A stretch of 64,000 nucleotides of DNA from Ceratodon purpureus (GCA_014871385.1 CM026431.1:9588739-9652738); one strand, 5' to 3'. Positions 50,315 to 63,478 are shown, counted from the first letter of the stretch. The notes: generated by a model not told the origin, from the letters alone. Numbers and translations: made by a program.

Positions 50315-50990
50315 GGGCCTCTAATTCCAGCATCTGCCTCCTTGTGTCCGCAACAAGCTGCTCCATGATGAGCGTCCTCCCTTGCGCTGTGGCAAGCCGA
50401 GGAAGAATCCCCTTGTCATTGCCACGGTCTTCCAATTCGACCGTGATAAAACCTCTCTCCTACGCCAAGTCGGGATACGTCTGGGCGGAGCCTGGAATCA
50501 TCGTCCCCCGCAAATCTTCAACGGCAACACCAAGGAGATGCACTTGCTACTCCTCCAGCGAATCGTGGACACAACCCTGCAACCACCCACGGCGAATTGG
50601 CCCTCGCTCAGGCACGGCCTCGGCCCTCCTAAGCGGTTGCTTGACGTACACAACGTCGATATGGGCGGTGTTGTGGGGGTCCAACGGATCGACGTCGATG
50701 ATGTCCATATCGCTGTCGATGTCGCCCCCACCGCTGCTGTCGCCGCCAACCTTGCTGACGTTGCTGGGAAGCTCACCGCCTCCGCCATCCCCCCTCTCGC
50801 TTCCGCGCTCAGCCCCACCCCTGCTCCCACCACGGTGAGGCAGCATCCTGGCAGAAATTAAGAGAGCGAGAGAAAACGGCAAGCGAGAGACAAAGCGACA
50901 GAGGAACAGGGCAACAGTGCGGGACAAAGCAATAGAGCAACAGTGTGACAGAGCAACAGTCGAAGGCGGAGACCCTAGCAAAACCATAGT
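50315..50990 (-). pseudogene. Unrecognised coiled-coil family, copy 2 (5' part, two in-frame stops)
   Basis: The ATG at 50846 opens MLPHRGGSRGGAERGSERG, a Gly/Arg/Asp low-complexity start, then SDMDIIDVDPLDPHNT and a basic segment. The frame meets a TAG at about 50547, where the copy at 63.85 kb has TGG (Trp), continues in the same frame through VAVEDLRGTMIPGSA, meets a second TAG where the other copy has CAG (Gln), and continues to MEQLVADTRRQMLELEA, where family similarity stops at about 50318. Both stops fit C-to-T change on one or other strand. An alternative upstream ATG at 50987 adds a hydrophobic leader. It is the only copy in the window showing the probable N-terminus. Confidence 0.6.
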
Positions 50991-51010
50991 CTCGAGATCA
51001 GCGAAGCCGT

Positions 51011-52165
51011 CAGATCTTCAGCTTATGAAATTGCAGCATGTAAGGGCCAATGATTTGTTTTTTGCCTAAAATACCATTGGTAGTGAAGGAAACTATGAAA
51101 AAAAATAGCTTGACTTTGCACAACTTGGAACCGGTGTTTTAATTCAGATTGTAGTAATTACTCCTGCAAAAATATAATAAATTTAGAATCTCTTCAGGAT
51201 TTAGATATTTCAACAATTTCTATCCATTTTTGAAAACATATTATCTAGCTATAGAAAAGGTAGTATTGGATGTAGAAAACTCTTTTGTAGATCTTTGTAC
51301 CTTTATACTATTGATTTAATTAATGTTAATTTACTTTAAAAAATCATATATATCTATACACTTTCAATAACTTCCAATTTCAAAACTTTTGTAGAAGGAA
51401 GGACAGACTATCTTTTTTTGAAGTCAAGTGCATTTTGGCCCAATGTTATGGTACGGTAGTATCACAATAAGTTTGCCCAAAAATATTTCCAAATAAAAAA
51501 ACATGAAAATTAGAAAATTATCAAGACAAAAAAACGAAAACAGAATAAATTAGTTTTTGCAATAATTTTTAATTTCTTTACTATTTACAGTCATTTATAG
51601 TGATATTTTGCTAAAAACAAAAATTAAGAAATTCAGCTTTTGAGAGCCTAACCTTATTTTTTCATAAAAATTAAAATAAGCATTTGCTAGGTGACAAATA
51701 TGCTATGATAACACAGTAATTTTTCAAAACACTCCAAAAGGATCCATGCCCAACAATAAAAAAAAACTTCAAACATACACCTAATTCACAAGAGACACGA
51801 CAAAGAAACACCCAATTCACGCCAGCCCGTCTAAACAGTGACCGTGACTCTCTTTCTCAGGACTGCCCGATGGAAGCGGGCAGGAGCCAGCATTGACTGC
51901 CCCAAGCGAGGGCCCCGATAGGGCAGCCCACGACCTGACCCAAAATCCACCCAATCCCATGCACCCCATGAAGTAGGCTCCGCAATCAATCAATCAATCG
52001 CCCTTAAATTAGGGTTCCAGGCTCCCAGCCCACACAGCCTTCGCAAAACTGGCTCTAGCGCTCCATCGATAGATCGATCAATCGATCGATCGACCACCTG
52101 CAGGAGCCATCACGGGGAACTCTCGTGCATGGTGGCTACGGTGCACATCCTCAAGGATCGGGACC
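51011..52165. other. Intergenic region and p24 promoter
   Basis: AT-rich to about 51800, then the p24 5' region with ATCGATCGATCG-type repeats at 52064-52095. No gene recognised. Confidence 0.5.
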
Positions 52166-53819
52166 ATGGGTGGGCTGGGGAGGCTGTACTTGTTCCTGGT
52201 GCTGGCTGTGTTGGGATGTGGAGGTGCTCAGGCTGTGCAGTTCGAGGTTAATGCCAGGACAACCAAGTGTGTTTCTGAGGAGATTCAGAGCCACGTTGTT
52301 GTGGTTGGGGACTACAAGATCGTCCACAGCGATGAGGCGCTCAAGGTTACCGTGAAGGTGAGGCGGGGGGGATCATGGATGTGGTCGGGTTTTTGTTGAA
52401 TATGATGTTGTTGGGGCTGGATTCGGGGTTAGTGGTGGTGCCTGGGATTTGCCCGGATTGTGACGGTTGCTGTTTTTTCGAATGGGGCTGTTGGGAAACT
52501 GATTGAATATCGGTTCTGGGTTTTTATGATTTTTTGCTGGAATGTGTCTGTTTTTGTGGATGTTTTTTTGTGAATTAAGATGTGGGGTGTCGGAGTCATT
52601 TGTCGGTATTTGGGGTTAATGTTCGTGATGATCGTCATTACTGTTCAGTTTTAGGACATCGCAAACGCACTTTTCATCTTGCCCTTCAGTTGTTTTCTGT
52701 TGTGAATGATTGTGTTTGGTTCCGATCAGAGTGGGGTTGCCACTCCTTGGTATAAATGCTTGTGGTACCTACATTCTTCAGTAACATATTGAAGCTGTAG
52801 AATTTTTCATAGAGGTTTTGGGAGTGAAATGCTACATCTTATGTCTAGCTGGAGATGGTGTGGGCACTGGGATGTACTATCAATGTGTCGATTTTGCTAC
52901 ACTAGCCTGTGAATAATTGTGTTTGAGAATTTTTGATTGGTTAAAAATTTTGTGCTGGGCTGTGCTTTCTTTCGTGATTGAGGTGAAAATTGGTGGGTGC
53001 CTTTCTATATTGTGCAGGTTACGTCGCCCTACGGAAACCAATTACACTACCAAGAGAATGTTCAGTCAGGGCAGTTTGCCTTCACGACATCTGAGTCTGG
53101 CAATTTTATGGCCTGCTTTTGGTTGTTGAATGCTCCTCACACTGCCTCTCTTAATGTTGCTCTTGATTGGAAGACTGGAGTTGCTGCCAAGGACTGGGCA
53201 TCCATTGCCAAGAAGGATAAGCTCGATGTATGTTTTGTCAAATCCTCTTGCCTTGAAGTTTTACAGGATTCCTAGCGAAGATGCTTATTGATTCATCTGA
53301 TTTATTGGAAACTGGCTTGTGTGGTTGGTGACGGTTTATGCTCTTCACTAAGGCGAGATTGTTAGTTTTCTAACATCACCTGCAATATGCACTTCACTTT
53401 TATGTCCCACCTTTTATTTTTTAAGGTTTGCCTTCTGTGACTAGGTTCAGGGTTTGTCGAAGGGATTAAACATTGTTTGTTTTCTTGCAGGGAATGGAGC
53501 TCGAATTGAGAAAGCTGGAAGAAGCTGTGGGTTCAATTCACAGCGAGATGCTTTACTTGAGAGAGAGGTATTTTTTATGCGACTAGTTTTGTCATATAGA
53601 TTATCATGTCAAATAGGATACAGTGCATTCGTGAGTCCGGGTCTGATTTTGAACGCTGTTTGTGGGAAATGCAGGGAAGCAGAAATGCGGGACTTGAATG
53701 AACTGACGAACTCAAGGGTGGCGTGGTTTGGGATTATGTCCCTACTCGTGTGCCTTGGAGTTGCGGGATGGCAGTTATGGCATCTCAAAACATTTTTTGA
53801 AAGGAAAAAACTCCTTTAG
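52166..53819 (+). CDS. p24 family cargo receptor (delta-like)
   Basis: Type I membrane protein that cycles between ER and Golgi in COPII/COPI vesicles and helps load cargo. Four exons 52166-52357, 53018-53227, 53491-53567 and 53675-53819 give 207 residues with matching phases. Signal peptide [18 protein letters not shown], then a GOLD domain with the paired Cys (TKCVSEEI and FMACFWL), coiled coil ([19 protein letters not shown]), a transmembrane helix ([19 protein letters not shown]), and a short cytosolic tail [12 protein letters not shown]. The FF pair and dilysine KKxx end are the COPII and COPI sorting signals of the family. The start chosen is the first ATG before the hydrophobic leader. 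Confidence 0.95.
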
Positions 53820-54138
53820 GTTTAGTATCTCAGGTAGATTGTAGGTTTAGTGCTGCTTTGCTTTTTTGCTTCATTCAGAATTAAAGTTATATTTTTGTGA
53901 TAAAAACATGAACATGACAAGCATACGTCTAACTAGAACATACAATTTTGTCCCTTCCTTTTCCCATGAGGGCTTTTTTCTTTGAAGTTACCTGCGTCTG
54001 GGTATCAATAGAGAACACCAGTACAATTCAACCTTGTAGAGTTGAGATGCTTTCAAAGACGCGAATGCACTTTCCTGCATCAAAATTGCTTGAGAATGGC
54101 ATTGTTACGATGAGGACTTGGATTTTCCTTACCTGTTG
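53820..54138. other. Convergent 3' ends of p24 and the coiled-coil gene
   Basis: No gene seen. It carries both 3' untranslated regions. Confidence 0.5.
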
Positions 54139-57100
54139 TCACACAGTTACTTGTCCCCTTCGTAATTTGGAGATCTTTGTACTAACCAACCTGGCCAATG
54201 CTGATTCTATGAGTTTCTTCTCCTTCAATGATGTATTCTTGGCTCCGTCCTCTAAGACTTTATTAACTAAAGAAGAATCATCTAACATCAGGTCTGCTGT
54301 ACGCGGGGACCTATTGTCGCATACAGAACCACGCCTATGCCTAACTGTCATTTGAACTGGAGCGAAAGAATATGTTCTGTTGCCTCTATCTTTCATTGTG
54401 GTATTTTCCATTTCCATTTTGTGATGTTTTTGGGAACAGGGCTCTTGAGGATCCATTTCTGGTGCAGAAGTAAGCCTTCCAGATACCAATCTCCCTATGG
54501 GACTGCTCTTTGGACTTTGACCTTCATGAAATGGTCTGCTCACATTCTTCAGAAGCGAGGTACTTCCTGTTCCTTTACTTAACTTCGTCTGCTCACTTCG
54601 AATACATGAGTTCACCGTGTCTGCGAGGACTCGGGGACTGAGTTTGCTTCGCATAGTCAATGTGTTTGCACGAACATGGGGGCTGAGTTTGCCTTTCACA
54701 TTAGTGAGGGCCAATGCTAAGTTGTTGCAGACACCCAATACCGACTTCAATACTTTTTTCCCATCAGGTCGGCGTTGCTTTGCAAATGAGCTTGCAGTTG
54801 GTGCTGTCACTAGCCTGCCTTTAATCTGCATCAGGTAACCATCATCAAATCTGGCGCTTTCTTTCTGGTGGAACTTAGCATTTCAATTCAGAAATTTGGT
54901 TAATAATTGACATATACCATGTGAAGAGGTGATCAGAATTGCCACCTTTGGGTCTGCACTGTACCCATTTTAAGCATGATACATAACTGTTTTAGAACTA
55001 GATCCTATGTTTAGTGGGATCGACGGCATGAGAGTAAACCTGAGAATTGCGCTGCAAGGGTTGAATCTCCTGGCACAGAATTTTCTTAAGTTCGCCCACC
55101 TCTTGCTGTAATGTTGTCTGCATGGAGGATACCAATTACATTACAAACAACTGACATGATTTGAACAAATAGTGGATAAATCAATCGTCGGAGTAAAATT
55201 CTACTCTGCCCAGGTAAACTTCTGCAATAACGACAAATTTTCAAATTCGCAATAAATCTACTTTGTTTAGAAATATGACTGCCAACCACATTTTACATGA
55301 CGCATGGTAATCAGGCTACCTGTAACGCCTGCAACGCCCTGGTCTGGGAATCACTTGACATTTGATTTCTATTCTCTTTAATACTACGTTTTAAGTTAGC
55401 ATTAGCAGCAGTTGATCTCTTGGGCCTTCGTTGCGTGGTGACAGCATTTTCGTCAGAAGGCCCCATGACTAGACTTAGTTTTGTCGAAGAAGAGGGCTTC
55501 AATGGTGTTCCTGAACTTTCATAACTCGCTCTTTCTATAACGACTTTGCTCCTGGGTATGTTTTTCATATCCTGTTGAGAATTCGGCTGTCGATGGGCGC
55601 TTAAAGTGAGAACCAGCCACTGAAAGAAACTACGCTCAAGTTGTCGCCGGTCTCTTACTTTTCGAATCCACCACGGCAAAGCCTCCAGCATTTTGTCCAA
55701 TAGAGCACTTCGAGAGATTGCTCTCCGCTCTAGAACAGATGTTCGGGTGAATGCTCGCCATGCTGATAGTATCAGCGGCACAAGTTTGTGTTCAACCACC
55801 ATCGTGTTCAAATCTTCCTCCATACATGTCGTCAAATTTCCACAGCTCAATTTCTGTATCAGCTCTTGCACTTTCTGCTGCTTGTGATCCTGCAAAAGCA
55901 CTTGGGATCAGTGAATTCCATTAGGCACAAAATTCAACCCCTGGTAAACCTTCCTTCATAAGGTGCAAAAGATCCACAGACCAGTGCATTCTTCATTACT
56001 ATTTGATGAGTCAAGTAAATTGCAAAGGAAAGCTGTTCGGATTGGGTTCTAATAATATTCTAAGCCTAGGCGATTTTCTTACCAGGATTGATTCTACCGC
56101 CGTTTTCTTGTTAAATCCGTGTAGTTTTCTAGCAAGAAGCTCCGCCCTGCAGACTTCACTTAGTCGAGTAGCGTCAGATACAGCTCCAAGTCAAGATATT
56201 GACAACTCAAATTTGCTTAGGTCATTTGTCAATAAATGGAGTAGACTGACATCACGAAATCATTCCATTGCAAAGAATAAGCTGATTGATTGCAGATCCT
56301 GCAACAGTGTAAGAATCCAGTTCTGCGAGAAAACTTGAAATCTTAACCTACTTGTTTACTTATCCTGGAACTCCCTCCTAGTTCTAATTTTTTAACATGA
56401 AGGCACAGATGTTAAAATTAATTCCAAGCTTGTAATAAGAAGCTTACAACTCAGAATAAATGAGATAAAAAGAACCATCACCTTGCACTGGATGCTGCCC
56501 ACCGCCATTTCCAAGCTATCCACTGTGCATGCTCACTGCCTATGGTGGACAGTGGATAATTATCTAGAAAGCCTGAAACTGAACCTCGGGGCGAGGTGTA
56601 ATAAACTTGGTCAAACTCTGGTGTAGCACCCCTGCACCCACGTTTACTCACTGAAGTATTCTCTCTTCTGTTTCGGATAGTTGATCCATCAGAGTATGAA
56701 GACGATGGCTGCGCATCTCTAGCACTGATGGTGCTCTCAAGCTCTCGCACATGTTGTGTCAATTTCTTGAGGTGTTTGACCATCTCTGAAGCTGCTTCTG
56801 CTGAACCATCCAGTCGTTCATCAGTGGTGCAATGCAGCTTCGCGCACAATTCCTGATCACCACTCATATCACTTCAGACTTTCAATAGAAAAACTGATTT
56901 AAAGGAGCCCTCTTAGCCTTGTAACCTCGGTGTAGACAAGTCAATAGATAGCTAGAAGTGTAGAAGCAATATCAGTCCATGAGACTCCTTCGTGTGCAAT
57001 GAAATGATGAAACAGATGACAATGGTTGTGAGTCGCTATAAATTCTTGAAAGCTGAGGGCGAATGAAACGATCTTCACAATTGATGTCTCTATTCTAGTC

Positions 57101-59466
57101 ATGTTGAATCCCAACCTCATCTGTATTCTTCAGAATGTTCAATTTTATCTGTAATGACAGTTTGAAAAAAATGTGATAGCAACTGATTCACTTTCCAGTC
57201 CGTTCTGGTGTGAGTCTAGTGGTCAATGGTTGTGATATTTGCAAGTGTTTTCAAAGATGAATGGAATCAGCACATTTGCCTCACCTCTGCACGGCTTGAT
57301 GCGAGATCGGCCCGCTCCTCAGCTTCTTGAAGTTGCAACAGCAGGGTGTCTTTTCCATGCTTCGAATGGCTGCAATGCCCTATAGACGTGTTCAACGCTA
57401 CCTGCTATGCATATCAAATTTGTAGATCTTCAGTAATCCATTCGAGTGGAAACATAGAAAGAACACAAATATGGATGAGGTGTACTAATCGGTTTAAGCC
57501 AAGAGTTCGATAATGAAAAAATGTACTGATTTAGGAGGCTGTAGATTTTCTAGAAGAGTTAAGCTTCCATAAAGTCGAGTGCTATACCTTCGATTCCCAA
57601 AAGGATCCTCAAAGTGAAAATTTTGGGAAGAACATTTACAAAATAGATCGCTGCTACCCTACCCTAACGACCTTCATCAAAGCCCTCTTTGCACTGCTTT
57701 ATAGACGTTTGGAGCACAGAGAAGTGTTGTGAAACCTCTTCAGAACGATTAGCTTCAAAAGCATGCTGCAGATGTTCTTGGAGAGTATTAACTTCTGCAC
57801 AATGTTCAACCGCCATTACGTCAATCTGGTGCTGCTTTGAGTTCTGTTGTTCCACCAGTCTGGTTGCCAAGGACTTGAGCTTCTTCATCTCTTCTACTTG
57901 CTGTACCATTTCTTTGTCCCTAGAAGACAACTACCCACCAAGTATCCAATGTGGTCAACAACAATTCCAACATGCTTCGCCTCTGCGAACTTAACTCTGC
58001 ATAGCGTTTACTATGTTAAAGACAATTGGCATGCATTAATTCTTACCTGTTCCACTAAATCCCTATTTTCTCGCAAAACGATGCTATTCTCTGCTTGAAG
58101 GTCACTCCTCTCACTTTGAAGGCGACCCAGTTGCCCATCAATCTGTCCGATCTGATCTTCCATGCTTTTAATTTTCTCTTTTAGCTGCTGAATCTGGTTG
58201 TCCCGCAGCTGAATTTCTGTATCTGCTTCTTCAGAGTCTTCCATTGCCGTCATCTGCCTGACGCTCTTGCTTACCTGATTTCCACTATAAACCCTTGAAG
58301 CTTTTCTGATCGGACGTTTACCCATGCAACCTATTCAGATTCAAGAAGCCTCACCAGTGCCACAAATGCTTTCCACTCATAAAAGCAACATAATAGCTAC
58401 TCAAAAAATGCTATCAGGCCCGGACGCAAAGTTGAAAAGAGGGGGGTTCCAACAAGTTGGGTTCCTTTGATTATTTTGGAATCAGAAAATCTGATTGTTC
58501 ATTGAAGGATCGACAATTGGATTCAGTGCAGAGAAACGTACACTAGTGTTATCCGCAGAGGAGCCATTTTCATGGTCAGTGCTGTTCATTGCCGTCGCAA
58601 GTTGGCTGTGAAGTCTCGAAGAGTTAGCTCTGGCGGTAGCAAGTTGTTGCTCAGCTTGCTCCAGTTCTGTTGACAGAGATGCTAGAGCATTCTCATCTTC
58701 TCGAGCCTCTTCCAGAACCTTTCTCAGCTCTTGACCTATAATATTCTGCAACCAACATATGCAGAAACAATCCAGCAAGAAATACAAACAATTATCAACA
58801 AACTATTCCTCAGCATTCAAACAGTTTGAAATCCTATCACTCATGCAATCGAATACCAAACACATTCAAAAAACAGAAACAAAACTGATAGAGCCACGAT
58901 ACCAAAATTTAGGAACATACCTTCAGCTGGCTATGGCGCCAACGCTGAAACGCAAGCACGATGGTCACCAACTTCTTTTCTGACAATCCCCCCTCCTCAA
59001 CCCCACTGAGCAGAGATTCACCAGTTCTGATATAATTCTCGTCCGCCTCTTTCAATGGTTTTTGTTCCTTGCAGGACTGGGTCACACGGAAGAGGTTACG
59101 CACAGGCATCGCCTCCAAGGCTTTCCAAGCAAACGCCGGGCAACTCCATTGCCGAGCAATTCTGTTTCTCAGATCCGTATCCTCCTCCAAGCTCTTGCTC
59201 ACAACCACTGGGTGGTCACTCTTTCGATCTTGCGGGGGATCAAAACTCCGCCGCTTTTCAAAATAATCAGAACCCTGAAGAACCTCAGGGCCGCTATCCA
59301 AACCCATACTCTCTACACGTTGTTGAGGCAATTTCAATCCCTCATCACTGCCGAAAGCTCTGCTCTGCCCATTATTCGCTCCATTCACCATCTTCTGACA
59401 TTGTTGAATCTGGGATTGGTACATGTGAGTCACGTAGACCACCCTGTTTTCTTCCTCGCTAGGCAT
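54139..59466 (-). CDS. Large multi-exon coiled-coil protein, possible Sfi1-like repeats
   Basis: Clear exons: 59466-58921 (start MPSEEENRVVYVTHMYQ), 58745-58542, about 58290-58047, 57930-57672, about 57405-57295, about 56865-56480, about 56190-56083, 55889-55320, 55117-55040 and 54825-54139 (stop). Exons 1, 2, 55889, 55117 and 54825 join in phase; several middle junctions are not settled, so the full protein (roughly 1000 residues) is approximate. The middle is heptad coiled coil (for example LRDNQIQQLKEKIKSMEDQI). Short W-centred helices VLAFQRWRHSQLK, LVPLILSAWRAF and SFFQWLVLTL resemble centrin-binding Sfi1 repeats (LLxxxFxxWR), which would suggest a centrosome or basal-body role. The C-terminal exon is basic and Ser-rich. 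No named family recognised. Confidence 0.7.
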
Positions 59467-60337
59467 GGATATCCTGCTCTATCCTAGCATCAATCTCACC
59501 AGCTAAAAACACTCGAAGCCACCCTTGCAGTCAATCCAAGGAGACCATCAACAGCAGGCTCTCTCTTCAAAAACAAAAGATTAACCCGGCTCACAGTGTA
59601 GCTAACTAAACCAACTCATCTAAACAAAAACGTTTAAGCAGTTCGCAGACATCCGGAGCAGCTGGGCATTACGAACTCCGTCATGAGTCACATTCTGTCA
59701 CCACTCAATGTCTCATCACAAAAAACTCCATTACCACATACTGTAACAACATCCAAGAGAGTAGAGGAGCACACTTCATATGTTCACAGTAGGACTCCTA
59801 CAACACCCAACCTCTAATACATAACACACAAAACTCACCCTAATCATCAAACTCTGCAAATCCTCTACTCACAACATACCCAAACAAAGCTCCAAACCCT
59901 AAAACCTGTCCACAAAACCACAACCCAAAGTTCACGTTAAACCCAAACCACACCCACCCGACATACACTGGAAACTGCAAACCAAAACTCAATGGAGATA
60001 CTACAAAAAATACTCCAAGAAAGTTAGCCCACAAGACCATCCCCCGATGAAACGACAGACCTATATGGGAAGAAATGAAATGAGGAGCTCCACCACGAAA
60101 CTGGCAGTTCAGGAGATGGAGATTCTAGTGTGCTGATTAAAATAATGTGCATGGAAAGAATTAGAACAATGACTACAACTTTCTGAATAAAACCATCAAG
60201 AGCTGACTCATCCTAGGCCCACTTCGGTGTCTGCAACTAACACTCCTGCCTCTTCTCGAGGTGAAGCTCTGTCTAAGATGTGCATGGGAATGAGTGTGTG
60301 CGTGTGTGTGTTTTTGGAGATGGAAACTTGTGGGAGT

Positions 60338-60385
60338 GGCGATGGTGATGGCGATGGTGATGGCGATGGTGATGGCGATGATGGC
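60338..60385. repeat. 12-bp GATGGTGATGGC tandem repeat
   Basis: About four head-to-tail GATGGTGATGGC units, preceded by a GT-rich run (60295-60312). Confidence 0.9.
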
Positions 60386-61014
60386 AGTTGAGTTCACAAG
60401 CGAGATGGTTGTGTCATGAGCCTGGGAAGCGGGGAGCAGTTAGGAGACGAGGTATCATGCGGGTATAGCGTTGGTGTGGGGCAGGCATCACACGGGTATC
60501 TGGTAGGTATCGAGAAAGTGTTCATTTTGAGCGGATATGCAAAACCGGCACTCTGTTTTGCGGCATGATGTGAAAAATATGTAGATTTTAGGGCTCGGAT
60601 GTTGGATTGAGGTAGAAGCAGAAAGTGAGAGAATGGTGATGGAGGTGGCCTCAGCCTTGCCATGGAGAAGGACTAAGGTAGATGACATGTTTCCGATCAG
60701 GCCCCCAACAACGCAGTATAGGTCGACCTGTTTCCAAACAGAGCCTCGCATTATTTTCGAATTCATTTGTAAATGGCGACATAGTATAAAGTTCACAAGT
60801 GTCTAATTCCAATTGGAAGAAAGTTTGATTTTTGGTTATCATGTGTTCTTGATATCAAGTAGCATCAGTAAAATTATTTGCGTATTTGTTACTTCAACGG
60901 AAGTATGCTGAACTGCTTAAGGTGATCGGAAACAGGTCGTCTACCTTAGTTTTATGTTTGCATAAAATTGGACAATCAATGCCTACCATGTGCTATCGTT
61001 GTGTAGAAAACCTA

Positions 61015-61087
61015 ATGCCCTAATGCCTAAATGCCTAAATGCCTAAATGCCTAAATGCCTAAATGCCTAAATGCCTAAATGCCTAAG
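61015..61087. repeat. 8-bp ATGCCTAA tandem repeat, about nine units
   Basis: Consecutive ATGCCTAA units, the first with an extra or changed base. Recent slippage array. Confidence 0.95.
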
Positions 61088-61596
61088 CCTATGACCACAA
61101 AAATAGACTTTGACTTTGGAAGCTTTATTTGGCTACTATAAATAATCTAAAATATGAAAATTTAATTTTACTTAGCGAGATATACATGTTATCTACAAAC
61201 AGTAAATTTATCAATATTAATAGTTTCATTCTCTATTTAATATAACTTTTTAAATCAAAACAAACAAAAAAAATTCATATCAAATATAAACTACACTAAA
61301 AAATTACGAAACATTTACCACAGATCTATATCCCAATTAAAGAATAATATGTTTTAATTCAAAAACATGATTCAAGCCTAAAAAAAATGATGGAAATTAT
61401 CCTTTAGATGAGAGTTAAAAAACTTGAATGAATGAAATCAATCAGTTTTTAGTCATTAGGAGGTTACATTAACTCAATATTACAGCATTTGCAATTTGAG
61501 AAAATGTAAGGTTTTGTACCGAATATGCTAATTGTTGAAATTAATTTGGTGTATATTTATTAACCAAGATATAAAATAGTATCAAAGCGTAAAAGT

Positions 61597-63476
61597 GTGT
61601 TTATATAAAATGTGGGATTATGTATGAATATTAAATATAAATATCAATACTTAAATTTAGATTTATAATTTATAATTTTTTAAATTTTAAAGTTTTTAAA
61701 AAAAAAAAAATTAAATTTTTATATTCTTTTTTTAAAATAAAAATTTATATAGTACAAATCAAATTAATTATTTTATCTTTAAATTTTGATAATATCAATT
61801 TAAATAAAATATTCTTAAGCTAGATGTTACTATATCAAATGGACAAAAAAAATAGTTTTAGTAAATTAATAATTAAATAGCATTTGATAAGTTTAAATTA
61901 TTTAATTTATATGCATTGAAATGACACCAATTGATAAAAAATTAGCTAATTTATAAGTTTAATGTTTTATTGATTATTAGTTATAATCAAATATCTTTTT
62001 TAACCTTTAAAGCTCATTTTGTTTTCTATTTATGACGTTTTGTATCTAATTTGGGGTTAATGTTTTAGATGATGAATTCCTATATATATATACAAAAACA
62101 AATAAATTGCACTTTATATTGAATTCAACAATGAAATACGTATTTTTTTTTCTTCAAGTGTCAACAACAATGTAAAAGCAACAATAATTAATGGCCTTTT
62201 GAGCTATCCAATGTTATTAATAGAGATAATGGAGATTTATCAAACTAAATTAAAAATGAACTTTAAACAGTGTTTTAAAAAGGCTTTTCAACCTTTAGTA
62301 CATGATAATGCTAGCATTAATAAAACCATAAACCAATGGAGAGTTTGTATTCAATAGATGAATATGAGGAATGTTATGATTCATCCACTTGGTTCAATGA
62401 TTAATCCAAGTTCTCTTGCCTCCATCAAAGAGAATATTCTTACCAACGTATTGCTTATATTTTTTGAGAAAGCAACGTTGAGGAATGGCATGTCGGAGTT
62501 GAAGAGTTTCTTGAAGAAGGGCCTTCGATTGGGCAACAAAGTCAAGAATCGGGTGGCTCTGACTTTGGCGAGGATAGAGGTCGAGAAGGCTGTGGGGAGG
62601 ATGAAGGATGGAGACGCATCTTGGTTTGCGTATTTTGCAGGTTTTAGCCCCCATGATTGGGACCGGGTGCATGTGTTCAAGGATATAGTACGCCGCTTGC
62701 TCGCAGATGGAGCATATGAGTTCAATGACTCCATCCACAACATTCCACCCGCTGAGGTGGTTGGAAGTATCGCAGCCATGGCGCCAGGATCCTTGCGGAG
62801 CGCTTGGGAGGATATCTTTTTCCTCGCCTTTGGGGTCCGCGTGACTGATCAGATCTTTCAGGAGGAGGCGGAGTATGCGCGGCGTTGGCGTAGTGTATTA
62901 GAGTAAAGTATTTTGGTGCCTGGCTGGAGGTGGGTTTGGGTGTCAGCTTGTTTGGATAGTTTACAGAGGCAGCATTTATGGCATGTAGAAGCTATTAATT
63001 TAATCTAAAAAACAACTCCAAATTAGATACAAAACGTCATAAATAAAAAACAAAATGAGCTTTAAAGGTTAAAAAAGATATTTGATTATAACTAATAATC
63101 AATAAAACATTAAACTTATAAATTAGCTAATTTTTTATCAATTGGTGTCATTTCAATGCATATAAATTAAATAATTTAAACTTACCAAATGCTATTTAAT
63201 TATTAATTTACTAAAACTATTTTTTTTGTCCATCTGATATAGTAACATCTAGCTTAAGAATATTTTATTTAAATTGATATTATCAAAATTTAAAGATAAA
63301 ATAATTAATTTGATTTGTACTATATAAATTTTTATTTTAAAAAAAGAATATAAAAATTTAAAAAATATTTTTTTAAAAACTTTAAAATTTAAAAAATTAT
63401 AAATTATAAATCTAAATTTGAGTATTTTTATTATATATTTAATATTCATACATTATCCCACATTTTACATAAACAC
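61597..63476. mobile_element. Element with about 475-bp terminal inverted repeats carrying a gene fragment
   Basis: 61597-62071 is repeated inverted at 63001-63476, starting GTGTTTATATAAAATGTGGG on the left and GTGTTTATGTAAAATGTGGG from the right, and ending near CTAATTTGGRGTT. Between the arms lie an AT-rich leader and the last exon of the unrecognised coiled-coil family. Very long inverted ends and a captured host-like exon fit a Mutator-like (Pack-MULE) or foldback element. No 9-bp target duplication was found; the right border is joined directly to another partial copy. No transposase seen. Confidence 0.65.
62358..62906 (+). CDS. Unrecognised coiled-coil family, copy 3 (last exon in transposon-like element)
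   Basis: 182-residue frame from an ATG. Residues 1-36 are element-derived and unlike the family; from about residue 39 the protein follows the family (TLRNGMSELKSFLKKG, then LTLARIEVEKAVGRMKDGD, FAGFSPHDWDRVHVF, RSAWEDIFFLAFGVRVTDQ, ending RSVLE). The reading frame is intact over the whole family exon, unlike copy 2. It lacks the YEFN duplication of copy 1. No catalytic motif or membrane segment was seen. It may be a captured and still open fragment or a new chimeric gene. Confidence 0.5.
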   Translation: MNMRNVMIHPLGSMINPSSLASIKENILTNVLLIFFEKATLRNGMSELKSFLKKGLRLGNKVKNRVALTLARIEVEKAVGRMKDGDASWFAYFAGFSPHDWDRVHVFKDIVRRLLADGAYEFNDSIHNIPPAEVVGSIAAMAPGSLRSAWEDIFFLAFGVRVTDQIFQEEAEYARRWRSVLE

Positions 63477-63478
63477 CC

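Larger units (their letters stand above)
59467..61596. other. 5' region of the coiled-coil gene and intergenic DNA
   Basis: It contains the promoter and leader of the minus-strand coiled-coil gene, including an AAACCCTAAAACC motif near 59895, plus two simple repeats listed separately. No further gene recognised. Confidence 0.5.

Noticed and set aside
61015..61087. ATGCCTAA array as a CRISPR array or telomeric repeat
   Set aside because: No spacers, the unit is 8 bp, and the motif is not the plant TTTAGGG telomere repeat.
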